Shown: one piece after another, positions 47,471 through 58,511 of the stretch
How the letters are laid out: each line of letters starts with the position of its first letter
How positions within the stretch are numbered: the stretch's first letter is position 1
Assembly: GCA_024734555.1 (NCBI GenBank)
Contig: JANPWX010000162.1
Location: 746,440 to 810,439, forward strand
Origin: Trochalopteron elliotii
Taxonomy: Eukaryota; Chordata; Aves; Passeriformes; Leiothrichidae
Length of the DNA stretch: 64,000 bases
Direction of reading: 5' to 3'
Notes under the pieces: model-generated
Told to the model about the DNA's origin: nothing
Seen by the model: the letters and a program-made list of their open reading frames with translations, nothing else
The model's database searches: none
Program-made: the position numbers and the translations under genes

Positions 47471-48012
47471 TGTTGGAACCCTGGCAGCTGAAAATTTCAG
47501 GCTTTCTGTGCTAAAAAACACTGACCCTCAAGTAAGCACCATGTTGGACTTGAGGCTGTGGAAGAGGCTTCCAAAATTGAGTGGTGGCATTGGGGTTGTG
47601 GGTGTGTGGTTTGAAGAGAATTGTGTGAGCTCACAGGGTGAGAAATTTAGAATTTAGGGTTTTAGTATATAGTAATATATGTGGAGGATTTAGGGTGTTG
47701 TCTAAGTCCTTCTTCTTCACCTTCTTCATGGTTTTGGGTGTTTTTTTCTAATTGGGTGAAAGAGGTTCACATTGCAGGCCTTGGGCGGTCATTATTGGGT
47801 CAGAAATATAAATAATATAGGTGTCACCTCATTATTGGGTGATTAACACCTCAATAACCTTGGAAAGAGTTAGATCCATCCATTTAACCTCCATTTTCTA
47901 CCTTGCTTGTTAGAGCTCACAACTCATGAGGCTGTAATATAGATAAAAACTAATAAACACTGACTCTGAACACGAAAACTGTGACTCCCATGTATTAATC
48001 CCGGCTCTAACA
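47471..48012 (+). mobile_element. Solo LTR, unassigned family (TGTTGG...CTAACA)
   Basis: This 542-bp sequence has LTR architecture: inverted termini TGTTGGAACC and GGCTCTAACA, an AT-rich TATA-like aaatataaataatatag near 47804 and an AATAAA signal near 47951, about 60 bp before the 3' end. The flanks CACGG and CAAAG agree at only three of five positions, so the target duplication is decayed or the ends are slightly misplaced. It is not similar to families A, B or C. Confidence 0.75.
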
Positions 48013-48795
48013 CAAAGAAAAGAAGATAAGAAATCAACAGTAGAGGATGGATTTGTGGGGAAGCCTGGGCTGGTGAGCATGGCTGCTTCAGTGCAGGCAA
48101 GGAGCACCCATCCCTGCCCCAGGGGTGCTGCTGGGGAGCACAGGCAGGCTGCTGTGTCTGAGGGCACACAGAGATATTTCTGCTCCAGGAATTTTCTCTG
48201 CCAAAGGCAGAGTGTCTCTGTGGCTGCCCTCAAGCCTGTTCCTGGGAGAATATCCACCTGGATTGTGCTGAGGTGTGGGATGTAACGGCTATCCATCACT
48301 CCAGGCCAGCTCTGCCTGGAGCTTCTCTTCCTTGAAAAACTGAAGACAACAAGGTTTGACATCCCAGGCTATTGAATAAATAATAACCATCAAAATGTCA
48401 GCGTTTAGGTTTTATTTAAATCTCCTCACCAACAACACTAACTTAAACTTTATGATGCACCATTACAGCCTCCGAGAGCGTTCTGCCTGCTGAACAATAT
48501 GTTCCATGAAAACTGATATAATCTGCTTGTTATCTGCAGCACTGCCTTGTAGTGGGCCTTTATTGATTTTCAGCACAATCACTGTAAAAAGCCTCTTTTC
48601 CCCCCCCTCCCCCCACCTCTGGTACCTTTTCATGATTCTGCAGGATTTGTTTCCACCCATCTGTCATTTTTCACCCACTCTTATCTTGGTTGGTTTGTAA
48701 TGGTGAAAACCCACAACTCACTGTTTGTTTGCTGAGCCACATTAGCAAACAGGAGGAGGAGTGGAGATGGGGAGAATTCCCCTGAGCTGCACGGG
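48013..48795. other. Unique noncoding DNA
   Basis: The segment 48380-48570 is AT-rich. No repeat or gene is seen. Confidence 0.4.
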
Positions 48796-49466
48796 CAGAC
48801 AGACACACAGACAGACACACAGACAGACACACAGACAGACACACAGACAGACACACAGACACATGGACACACGGACAAACAGACACACAGACAGACATAT
48901 GGACAGACACAGAGACACACAGACAGGCAAACAGACAGACAGACAAACAGACACGTGGACACACAGACAGACAAACAGACACACAGACACACAGAGACAC
49001 ATGAACAAACAGACACACAGACAGGCACACAGACAAACACAGAGAGGCACATAGACATACAGACAGACACACAGACAGGCACAGACACACAGAAACAGGC
49101 ACACAGACACATGGACAGACAGACACACAGGCAGACACAGATAGACACAGAGACACAGAGACACACACATAGACAGACACACAGACATGCACACACATAG
49201 ACAGACACACAGACACACAGACTCATGGACAAACAGACACACAGACAGGCACAGAGACACACAGACACATAGACAGGCACAGACATAGGCAGACACACAG
49301 ACAAACAGACAGATCCACAGACACACATAGACACAGGGACAGACACACAGACATGCACACAGACACACAGACATGCACACAGACATGCAGACACACACAC
49401 ACACAGACATGCACACAGACACACAGACAGACACACACAGACAGACAGACACAGACAGACAGACAC
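48796..49466. repeat. ACAG/ACACAG-rich complex microsatellite, about 670 bp
   Basis: A long array of ACAG and ACACAG units with irregular changes (catgg, caggc, caaac). Minus-strand frames of up to 261 codons (CVSVCLSVC repeats) and plus-strand frames (DRQTHRQTHR) are created by the repeat and are not genes. Confidence 0.97.
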
Positions 49467-49720
49467 CTCACAGGGGTCCCTGGAGCAGCAGACAGGAGCT
49501 CACAGCAGCACTGTCACCCGGGGAGGTGCTGGTCATGCCCTGCCCACAGAGGTGCTGGGGGACATCCCAGTGAGGAGGAGTGTGGTGGGGAGGCCCCTGA
49601 AGGAGGAACCTGCTGGCACGGGTCTGTCTCTGGTCTCTGCCTCAGGCACCTGTCCCAGGACAAGGCACAGCTCACTCTGGGACCAGGGAAGGGTCACAGT
49701 TCTCTCAGGGAGAAACAGGG
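49467..49720. other. Unique noncoding DNA between two tandem arrays
   Basis: Nothing recognisable. Confidence 0.4.
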
Positions 49721-49877
49721 GGCTGAGGGAAGCTGGTAAGTGACACAGAGATGTCACAGGGCTGAGGAGAGCTGGTAAGTCACACAGGGATGTCACAGGG
49801 CTGAGGGGATCTGATAAGTGACACAGAGATGTCACGGGGCTGAGGGGAGCTGGTAAGTGACACAGAGATGTCACAGC
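49721..49877. repeat. 39-bp minisatellite, about 4 units
   Basis: Tandem units of ggctgaggggagctggtaag followed by tgacacagagatgtcacag. Changes are mostly single bases (gctggtaag/tctgataag), so the array looks young. Confidence 0.93.
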
Positions 49878-50497
49878 AGTGGCTCTGATTTGGCCATGGA
49901 TGTCTGAAGCCATCCCTCCCGGGGTGAATGGCCCCTTGCTCGTGCTCACACCCTGCTCAGGGAGCTGCTGCCCTGTCCTCACTCCATCTCCAGCAATAAT
50001 CTAAAGTCAATTTGCTGTAACAATTGAGACTGTTCCCTTTGATGAATTCCTGTTTGCCTTTAATTTGTTACAAGATGATGAGACTTGGAGGAAATGTTCA
50101 GCTGTCAGGAAAGTGCACTCTCAGACACTTAAATTTGTGAACTTTGATATCATCGACTGAGTCATTTTCCAGAGACTCTCTTTAACTCCCAGCCTTGTCA
50201 GTGCTGGGTTTTCTGTCTCTCTCACATTTTCTATGGCACCAGGCTGGATATTTTACACTGGGAAGCCTACCTGTGCCTTGGTAAGATTTAGATGCTTTGA
50301 AATGTCACTTGCCATATGTCCCCACGATTATTATGAATTACAGTCAGATGAGGAGCAGCTTCTCCTGGGTCTGTAGTGCCAGACCTTTGCACTTCACAGG
50401 ATGCCAAAGAGCCCCTCATGAAATGCCAGTAATAAACAAACCTCATCTCTGCCCAACCAGCCACTTGGTTTCTTTAATCTTTGGAGTTGGTTACCTT
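49878..50497. other. Unique noncoding DNA
   Basis: No feature recognised. Confidence 0.4.
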
Positions 50498-50601
50498 TGA
50501 ACTGAGGCCTTGGGCTTGCATGGCAGGGCTCAGCAGGGACATTCACCCCCAGTGGCACCAGGGACCCAGCCTGGGGGGCTGGATAATGCCAGCAGAGGCG
50601 T
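50498..50601 (+). repeat. First unit of a ~104-bp tandem duplication
   Basis: The unit runs from tgaactgaggccttg (50498-50512) to gccagcagaggcgt. The same start phrase recurs at 50602-50616, and the rest (catggcagggctcagcaggg onward, about 80 bp, nearly identical) recurs at 50938-51018. The second unit is split by the LTR at 50617. Confidence 0.88.
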
Positions 50602-50616
50602 TGAACTGAGGCCTTG

Positions 50617-50918
50617 TGATGCTGTTTCACAGGACAATGACACAGACTGTGAGCTTCAGAAGGCTGAAAATGACTCTTTTATTTTTGGGATGTGTCTCCG
50701 TTTTATACTATTTCGCACAGACCAATTTGATTGGTGAAATAAAGGCAAATCTTTTCAGTCAAATTGGTCAGAGCAGAGGGACATCAAGAAGTCCCTCCTA
50801 GGAAAAGGAATGAATAACAAAGGTACAGCTACAAAAACATTTCTCCTGTTTACAGAAGATCCCCTGGGAAAAGGATTTTAGAAAACCAAAACACCTCAGG
50901 CATGGAACCAGGGCTACA
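50617..50918 (-). mobile_element. Solo LTR, family B copy 2, inside a tandem duplication
   Basis: This 302-bp LTR in minus orientation has sense start TGTAGCCCTGG at 50918, a TATAAAAC motif near 50705, an AATAAAAG signal near 50678 and sense end AGCATCA at 50617. GCCTTG flanks it on both sides (50611-50616 and 50919-50924), a perfect 6-bp target duplication. The start matches the family B consensus TGTNGCCCT seen at 19858, 55995 and 58296. It entered the second unit of a ~104-bp tandem duplication. Confidence 0.88.
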
Positions 50919-51018
50919 GCCTTGGAACTGCAAGGGCCATGGCAGGGCTCAGCAGGGACATTCACCCCCAGTGGCACCAGGGACCCAGCCTGGGGGGCTG
51001 GTTAATGCCAGCAGAGCC
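50919..51018 (+). repeat. Second unit (right part) of the ~104-bp tandem duplication
   Basis: It continues the unit begun at 50602 after the LTR. The catggcagggctcagcaggg... part at 50938-51018 matches 50519-50598 almost base for base. A short segment before it (gaactgcaagggc) differs from gcttg in the first unit. Confidence 0.85.
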
Positions 51019-54000
51019 ATTACCACAAGGCACTGGTGTAGGGAAACACTGCTCAGGAAAGGGATGCTGGAGTTCAATGCCAGACACAAAACTGGGATGG
51101 TTTTCCTGCTCTTCCCCCACAGTTTTGCTGCAGCTTCCCTTTTAAAGCAGGCAGGGATATAAATGGGGGGGAAAAAAAATCTCTTTGCATTTCTGAGAGT
51201 TATGAAATAATCAGGTGGCATTTCCCTTCATCACAACTAATCACAAGAACAAGCTCTCACAAGGAATTAGTTTGCACTAAACCTTCTGTAAACCTTGGAA
51301 GCCTCAGATGAGAGACTGCAGAACTGGAGATTATGACTTTTAAGTTTAATTCATTACCTCAAATTAGCATCAAACTGCAGAGCCCTGTGAGCAGAGCTCA
51401 TGGCATAGCCCCTGCCCTGAGCTGCACAAACCCAGCAGCCCCAGTCGGGTGAGGCAGAGCAGACTTGAGAGCAAGGCTGAAGAGGAGAAGTTCATGCTGC
51501 TGCGTGGTTAAAACAGGGTTTTCTCTTGCTGGAAAAGATCATTGCATCATTAGGCAAAAGAGATTTTAGCACTGATTTTCCTTTGCTACTTTCTGTTTTT
51601 TTCTTTCCTTTTCTGTGGTTGTGTTTAAGCTGAGTGAACAGCCTGGGCATGGGAGCTGCGTCCCTGCAGCAGTGTGAGCCAGAGGTGAGGGAGGAGGGAA
51701 TCCTGCTCTTAGAGTTCTGCTTGGATGAGCTCCCATCTCCCTGGCAGGGACAGAAAAGGGGCAGCAGGCTCTGGGGGGTGTTAGTCATATTTGTACCTGT
51801 CAAAAAAAAAAAAAAAAAAAAAAAAGTCTGGAGACAGGAGATGAGGGAGCTGCTGCTGGGGATGGTGGCTCTGCTCCCCTGCTCCTGGGGGAAAATGTAG
51901 GGATAAATCATTACATCTCCGAGAGCAGTGGAAGTTTCAGGGATAATTTTTGGAACTGATGAGTGTGAAGTTTCAGTAAATCACTGAGGGGTGCTGGAAG
52001 GGCCTGGGCAGTGGGAAACACAAAGCTGAGTCACCCTGGTCCTGCCAGGAGCAGCGTGGTCCCCCTGACCCTTCTCAAGAGGGGAGAGAGGAGCAGGCAG
52101 AGTCCTGGGAACATGCCACAGAGGGCACCTGCCCCTCCCCGTGCCAAGAGCCATCTGTGGGGGCAGCTCATTGCTCAGCACACAATCCAGGGTCGTTTAT
52201 ACGTGCACAATAGAGGGAAATGGCTTTGCTGCTGGGATCAATCCTTCAATCGAATGCCTCTCACTCCATTGTAACTGTATTTCATCACCTGCTCGAGGAT
52301 TTTCAGGTTTTTCACTTGACAGAACAAGAGCCGTGGAGAGAAGGACATAAGGATAAAAAGCACTCTAGTTTCCATTCAATGCAGAATGACCTGGGCAGGA
52401 AAGGAAAACTCATGAGCTACGATGATACTGTGCTTATGTCTGTGCTGCACTGGTGATGCTCTGTGTTGTGGCTTTGTGGGGTTTTAAAGCAGGGCTCAGC
52501 ACCCACTTGAGCATCTTCTGCTACTCATGGAATGCTCCTGCCAGCTCGTGGCTGTGCCTCAGGCTCTGTGAGAGGGCAGCAGGGCTGGCCAGGCACAGCC
52601 AGAGCACCTCTCCCAGCCCAAGGGGGATTTGAGAATGGCAGAGGGGCACAGTGAGGGTGCAGTGGGGCTGGGTGACGGATCCCACAGCCCACATTCCCTG
52701 AAAGGCTTTTCCAAGCAGCCTGGCAGCTGCTGCAGACCTGGAGGCAGCCAGAGCACTGCTCACTCCCGAGTGCTCACTCAGCCTGAACCAAAGGCTGTGG
52801 CAGTGAGGGGATGGCCCAGCCCTTCCTCTGTGCCTTCAATCAGGGGATGCTCCAGTGAGCCAGAAACTGAACTGCAGAAACCATTAGATCCAGCAACAGC
52901 ACAGCCAGGCTCCTGCTCACAGCCACACAGCGCTGTCTCCCCGGGCTGACCCACCACTTCTCCTCCCAGTTTTCATTCATTTTTCATCACCCTGGCAGTG
53001 CTGGGCTGCAGCTGCACCGCAGTGTCGCGGGAGCAGGGCTGGGGTGGGTTTTCCATCGTGGTTTTGGAGCAGACTGGGGTGAGGCAGTGCACGACCTGGA
53101 GCCCTGGGCACAAGCCAGCAGTGACAATCTCCTGGTTTGTGTCCTGTGGGGGGACCAAGGGCTGGTCCCCAAGTGCCACCTCGTCCCCAGAGCTGATCCC
53201 GGGTGAGCCTGGCAGGGCAGCAGGGGGTCAGGACAGGAATGTCCCCTGCCCCACACCTGCCTGCACGAGGGCACACATCCCCACGGCAGCAGCACCCTAA
53301 CAGTCCGCTAATTATGCCGTTTAATTAGGTGACAAATATTCGTGTTTCAGTGACGGCTCTGCCCGTGCTGCGTTCAGCTCCTCGCGCTGCGGTGACGCAG
53401 CTCCCGCCCGTTCGCTCCCTCCTAATGAACAACCACTTGGAATTTTAAAAAGTGGAGAATATCTTTCTGAGTTAATTAGCTTGAAATTAGCTTAATCACA
53501 GCTCATTTAAACTTATCTAAACAACAGCATGAGGAACTCTAGGAAAACTTGGGCTCAGCCTTACTCAGCTTTCCACCCAGTGAGCCCGGCCGGCTGGGGG
53601 TTTTATGGCTCTGGATCAGACTAATTTGAATATTAATTGTGTGTGACCTGTTGCATTCAGCTCATGCAGATCCAGCCCACAACTACTTTATTTACCTGCT
53701 CTGCCTCCTGCAATCGCTGTCAGGAGTAATGAATAAACCCTGAATTTGATCCTGAACAGAGGAACGTCATGCTGGAACAAGTTTATTATTTCATGTGCTT
53801 TTCAGGGTTCCTGAACACGATGTTAAGATCTGATCAATTGAACATCTGGGTTTCCTGGAGGCTGAGGCAGGATCATGCAATATTTACATCAATATTCTGA
53901 GATCAAAGAAGGCTGCGAGTCTTCAAAAAAACCTCCACGCAGAGGGATAAAATGGAGTGCAGGAAACCACAGCTGAAATCCAAGTCAAGCCCTGCCCTGT

Positions 54001-54619
54001 GCAGACAGAACCTGACAGAGAAGGACACGAGGAGGTCCCTCAGTGCCATTGAGAACTGCTGGGACATGGCTACCATCAGAAGGGAGGGATCCACAAGATC
54101 CTGGGACCCACCTGGCCCAGTGTGGAGAGGGACAGTCCAGCTCAGGAATTTGCTCTCGTGTGCTCCCACCCAAACTGCCACGTTTTTAATCTGCTCTTAG
54201 CTCCAACTTCAAAGAGGGAGGCAGACCCTTTAATGCTGAATTTCGGTTTCCAGAGCAAGTTCCACAGCACTTTCCCCCCACGAGCAGCTGGGAGCTGCCT
54301 GGTAGCAGGAGATGCTGATGGCAGTGCCAGCCCTGCTGCTACTGCAAATATGGAGAAGAGCAGAGCAGGGTGAAGGCAGAAACCCTCAGAGATCTCATTA
54401 GTGGGAAACATCCTCCAACTGCTGCTGTATGGTTGTCAAACCCCAGCCTGCTCAGGGTTCAACCACAGCACAGAGAACCATGTCCTGGGCACAGAAGGGA
54501 GCATGGACAGGCTGGGATGATGCAGTTACCTCTGACCAGAGAGATCTGAGCTGCAGGTTGTTCCTGAGCTATGTCACAGCCCACTGCCCATCTCATTCCT
54601 GCAGAGATGGAGAAACACC
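51019..54619. other. Unique noncoding DNA, candidate regulatory block 53290-53720
   Basis: A 25-bp A run lies at 51800-51824 with no retrotransposed gene recognisable upstream. The block 53290-53720 combines AT-rich words (aatttgaatattaattg, gttaattagcttgaaattag) with a short CpG-rich core near 53340-53420, a mix often seen in regulatory elements. Frames in 52500-53300 are GC-rich chance frames. Confidence 0.35.
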
Positions 54620-54736
54620 CATCCATCCATCCATCCATCCATCCATCCATCCATCCATCCATCCATCCATCCATCCCCACTGCAGANTCCATCCATCCAT
54701 CCATCCATCCATCCATCCATCCATCCATCCATCCCC
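54620..54736. repeat. ATCC tetramer microsatellite with an N
   Basis: Two ATCC blocks are joined by ccactgcaga and a single N at 54687. The phrase ccccactgcaga occurs right before the N and again at the end of the second block (54733-54744). This suggests that the N joins two overlapping copies of the same locus. Confidence 0.95.
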
Positions 54737-54825
54737 ACTGCAGAGCAGCTGCTGATGATGGGATCAGAGGTGGAATGTGGGAGGCCCCTGTTTCAGTTCC
54801 ATTGCACCAGGCTGAGGCTTGCTCT

Positions 54826-55215
54826 GCTGGGGATGAGGAGCAGCTCACCCCAACACATTCTGCTGAGGATGAAGAGCAGCTCACCCTGATACATTCTGCT
54901 GAGGATGAGGAGCAGCTCACCCCAAACTGTTCTGCTGAAGATGAGGAGAATCTCACCCTGATACATTCTGCTGAGGATGAGGAGCAGCTCACCCCAAACT
55001 GTTCTGCTGGGGATGAGAAGCAGCTCACCCCAATACATTCTCCTGGGGATGAGGAGCTCACCCCAATATATTCTGCTGAGGATGAGGAGCAGCTCACCCC
55101 AGGTACATTCTGCTGGGGATGAGGAGCAGCTCACCCTGATACGTTCTGCTGAGGACAAGGAGCAGCTCAACCTGGCATGTTCTGCTTGGGATTACAGGCA
55201 ACTCACCCAGGTACC
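54826..55215. repeat. 36-bp minisatellite, about 11 units
   Basis: Tandem units of ttctgctgaggatgaggagc followed by agctcaccccaaactg, with unit variants and one 33-bp unit near 55036. The period is a multiple of three, so frames stay open on both strands. The plus frame gives an acidic 12-residue repeat (SAEDEEQLTPxH). No flanking exon structure supports translation. Confidence 0.93.
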
Positions 55216-55994
55216 TCTCTAATTGCAGGTTTGCTGCATGGGCAGATTATTTTCACTGTGTCAGAACTTCCCAGAAGGAGCTCCCTTCAGGGACACTCAT
55301 ATTTCCCATATCATGGAAAATGTAAGTAGCATTGAGGGCCTGTTTCACCACTCTGGTATTTGTGCCACTCTCATTAGCTGTATGAGGCAGCACCACGAGT
55401 GGAGCAATTCCTGTGTTTTTAAATCAGACACAATATCAAAATACTTTAGGGCTCCTTCAGCAGAGAAACAAACACCCTCTGCCCGCTGCAGTGATACCTG
55501 GTCCCTCTGGCTTAGTCATTGACTCTGCAGTCAGCAACAAGGTGAATTTTAATTCCAAACCATTTTTTTTCAGTCCTGCTGCTCCTTGTGTGTGTTGTGT
55601 CTAATAACAATGTGAGCCATATGGTGCCTCCAGCGCTGGGACTGCAGCCATGGGGTAACAGATGCAAAATGGCCCAAGATAATAGATGGAAAAGTTTGTC
55701 TCCTCGATTTTGAGGAGTTTGAAGAGCTACCAAAAACAGCGACATGAAATATTCAGCAAATTAAACACGGCTGGAGTACATAAAGTCCAGCCCAACTGGA
55801 AATTAGTTCTTCTGGGGACCTTTTCTAGGACAATTTGGAAGCACAGCTCCAGAACCATGTCTGCAGGACGAGCTGCCTGAGAGCTGCTAAAATGTCTCCT
55901 TCACCAATCTTTTTAGGAACTGCCCAAAAAATGTCCATCAGAGCTGACTGGGCAGGGCCTGGAGCAGGGAGAGGGGTGAGATGGCACCCTGAGG
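55216..55994. other. Unique noncoding DNA
   Basis: No feature recognised. It ends with CTGAGG, the left target duplication of the following LTR. Confidence 0.45.
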
Positions 55995-56281
55995 TGTCGC
56001 CCTAAATTTTTTTGCTTTTCAGTGTCTGCATTTTATTCTCACGCAGCTTCATGTAAACTATGTATTTTTAGAACTTATCTATTTTGTTTACATATTTCTC
56101 CTCTGGGAGGAGAAATATGATTCATGGCGATGTTCACCAATGAGGTCAAGAAAGTGACAACCTGTGTAGCCAATCTTTTGCCTTCTGATCAAAACGTGTA
56201 GAGTCAAAAAATTAAAATAGAAGCTTTTCTGCCTGACCTTCTGCTGTCTGCCTTGTCCTTTGTGTGTCCGAAACTGTAACA
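55995..56281 (+). mobile_element. Solo LTR, family B copy 3, with 6-bp target duplication
   Basis: This 287-bp LTR in plus orientation starts TGTCGCCCTAAATTT and ends CTGTAACA. CTGAGG flanks it on both sides (55989-55994 and 56282-56287), a perfect 6-bp target duplication. It aligns with the two outer parts of 58296-59222, including ctcacgcagcttca, ttgtttacat, gatgttcacca and gtagccaatct. The family B class II assignment rests on duplication length and termini. Confidence 0.9.
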
Positions 56282-56287
56282 CTGAGG

Positions 56288-57009
56288 TCCTTCCCTTGCC
56301 TGGATTTGGAACTCCCAGACTCTTTTCCTACCCAGAGGCTGGCCTTGCTTACAACACACAGCTGAGCTCTGCAGAGTCCTGCCTTACCCAGGCAGGCAGG
56401 TCTCATTGTGCAAGAATTTCCAAACTCATTGGCACAAAATAATTGAAGCAAAACGAAAATTAGATTCTAAGGGATGATTTTGCAGCTGCTGCAGAGAGCA
56501 GAACTGGGAGAGGACAAGTCAAAGCAGTTCCCAGCCCATGTCAATACTGGGCTGAGACCCCACTAGGGCTTGACTTTGCTCTGACACAGGGACTGGAAGG
56601 CAGGAGTGTATTGAACAGCCAGGAAAGCTCCTGAGGATGGTATGTTTGGGTTCATTGCTCCCAGTGCACAGCCAGAGTGCTGAGGAGCTGGTATTGTTCA
56701 TTAGAAAGGCATTAAAACATGACTTACAAATGACTGTGGAGTTCCACAAACGCCACCGCCCCATCAAACAGTTATTCAGTTATTGATTTGCATTAAACAA
56801 GTAGATAAATACTTAATCTGAGTAGCAGCAGCACTCTCATCATAAAGTGAATTAGTGCCTAAAATGTCTCTGGCTCATTAGCAGACTCAGAGCTGTGTCA
56901 CTGCTCCCAGGTCTGCAGCCAGAGCTGTTCATGACCCACATCCCCCCAGGTCCCATGGCTGAGCCCCTCAGGCTGCAGGACATGAAATGAACTGAAGAAA
57001 GATTTTTTT
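56288..57009. other. Unique noncoding DNA
   Basis: No feature recognised. Confidence 0.4.
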
Positions 57010-57345
57010 TTTTAGAAGTTGTAAACTGACTGATAATCCCAGGTTTTGCCTCTTTATGTTGTCTGTGGGAAGAAAAAAGGGCTGAGGGGAGAAAGGTGCT
57101 CTAAAAGTTTATTTAGTTCTTATTATTCTGTTTATTCTGTTAATAAAGTTTTCCTTATACTGTTAAAATTTTGAGCTTGTTTTGCCCCTAAAGCATTTTC
57201 TCCTAATCCTTATCTCAACACCATGAGCCTTATTTTAACTAATTTTTCCCCTCCTCTGCTCCAATTACAGCAGAGGAAGATGAGTAGATGATTTTTGTGA
57301 GTGCACTGGTGTTTGGCCAGCAGTCAGCCCAGTACACAGAGCCAC
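57010..57345 (+). mobile_element. Probable ERVL-like LTR fragment (3' part)
   Basis: The order of an AATAAA signal (near 57142), a T-rich segment, gcttgttttgcccctaaagc, cctaatccttatctcaac and a G-rich end with gagtgcactggtgtttggcc resembles the R/U5 part of avian ERVL-type LTRs as I remember them. The 5' part and target duplication are not recognisable, so boundaries are approximate. Confidence 0.5.
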
Positions 57346-58289
57346 AACTGCTTTGTCCAGTCCCTCCAGAGGGATTCAGGGGTAGCAGGAGCAGCTGGGG
57401 GGACACAGCCTGCACACTGTCGGTGGGAACTAAGGCACCTCCCCTCCTGCCTTCCCTCAGTAGCAGAAATGAGCTGTAATGAAGTGTGGAGTGCCAGAGC
57501 AAGGGAACAGCTGGAATCCGTGTTCCTGCAGCTCCTCCTGCAGCTCAGGCTGTCCAGGGGGGCTGTGCTGGGGCATCCCAGTCCCCTCAGTGGCTCTGCA
57601 GAGGGGTGCACTGAGCTGCTTCCATGTCCCCTTCTCCCCATGGGTCACATCCCTCTGTGGCTCTGGGGTTGGCTCCAGGCTGCTGGAGGAGGAAGTGAGG
57701 TACCAGGACTGGCAGAAAGGCCACAGCTGGAGGCAGGAGAACTGTAAATACTTTTAAAAGGTAATTAAGACTTTGGACAACTTTCTTATTAGAGGTGGAA
57801 ACTAATATCGATAACCTTCCTGAGCTATTCTCCTGTGGAAGGATTTGCTGCAGGAAATCAACTGAGCAACATATTAAAAAAAAAAAAAAAAAAAATCCAT
57901 TCTCCTCATCCCTTTTCACATCCCACCTTCCTTCCCAGGGCACCTCCTCTCCTCCTGTCACCCATCAACAAACAAACAGTTTGGCTCTAATTGCGAAGGA
58001 CACACGTTAAAGTCGGGAGCGGCGGGCCCGGCGAGATGGATGGGCGGGGTGGGACGTTCTCCACACTGACACCGTGTCCCGGCACGGGGTGGGAACAGTC
58101 TGGGCTGATTTACTTCAGATTTGAGCAGGGAGTAAATTGGAAGGCATGAATCATCCTGACGCCGACGCTGCGGAGATGGATTACCTGGTTTGGCAGCTCG
58201 CTCCTCTCTTTGCACAGCCACGCTTTCCTCCTTTCACTGAGGTTTCATTTCCCAGACACAGAAGGTTCCTGCTCCATGCCCAGGAAGCC
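57346..58289. other. Unique noncoding DNA
   Basis: GC-richer in 57480-57720 with overlapping chance frames (longest 148 codons). An A run lies at 57875-57894. A short CpG-rich spot lies at 58012-58090. It ends next to the CTGTGT target duplication. Confidence 0.4.
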
Positions 58290-58511
58290 CTGTGTTGTTG
58301 CCCTCAGTTTCTCTTGAAAATGCAAGTGTTTGAAATCTTGCAGTGCTGTTCTCACGCAGCTTCAAGAAAACAATTTATATTTTTAGAAGTTATCTATTGT
58401 TTACATTTTTCTCCTATGGGAGGAGAAACGTGATGGAAGGTGATGTTCACCATCCAGGTCAAAGAGGTGGTGACCTTTGTAGCCAATCTCTTGACCTCTG
58501 TAAAAATGTAT

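Noticed and set aside
48681..49466. Minus-strand frames of up to 261 codons rich in Cys, Val and Ser
   Set aside because: They are the translation of the ACAG/ACACAG array and are open in several phases at once.
51800..51824. Processed pseudogene suggested by a 25-bp A run
   Set aside because: No gene-like sequence or poly(A) signal could be recognised upstream, and no flanking direct repeats were found.
54826..55215. Possible CRISPR-like array (36-bp direct repeats)
   Set aside because: The units are directly adjacent with no unique spacers, and the genome is a vertebrate one. It is a minisatellite.
57301..57747. 148-codon plus-strand frame next to an LTR
   Set aside because: It begins in the LTR-like fragment, overlaps other open frames and contains no recognisable retroviral or host domain.
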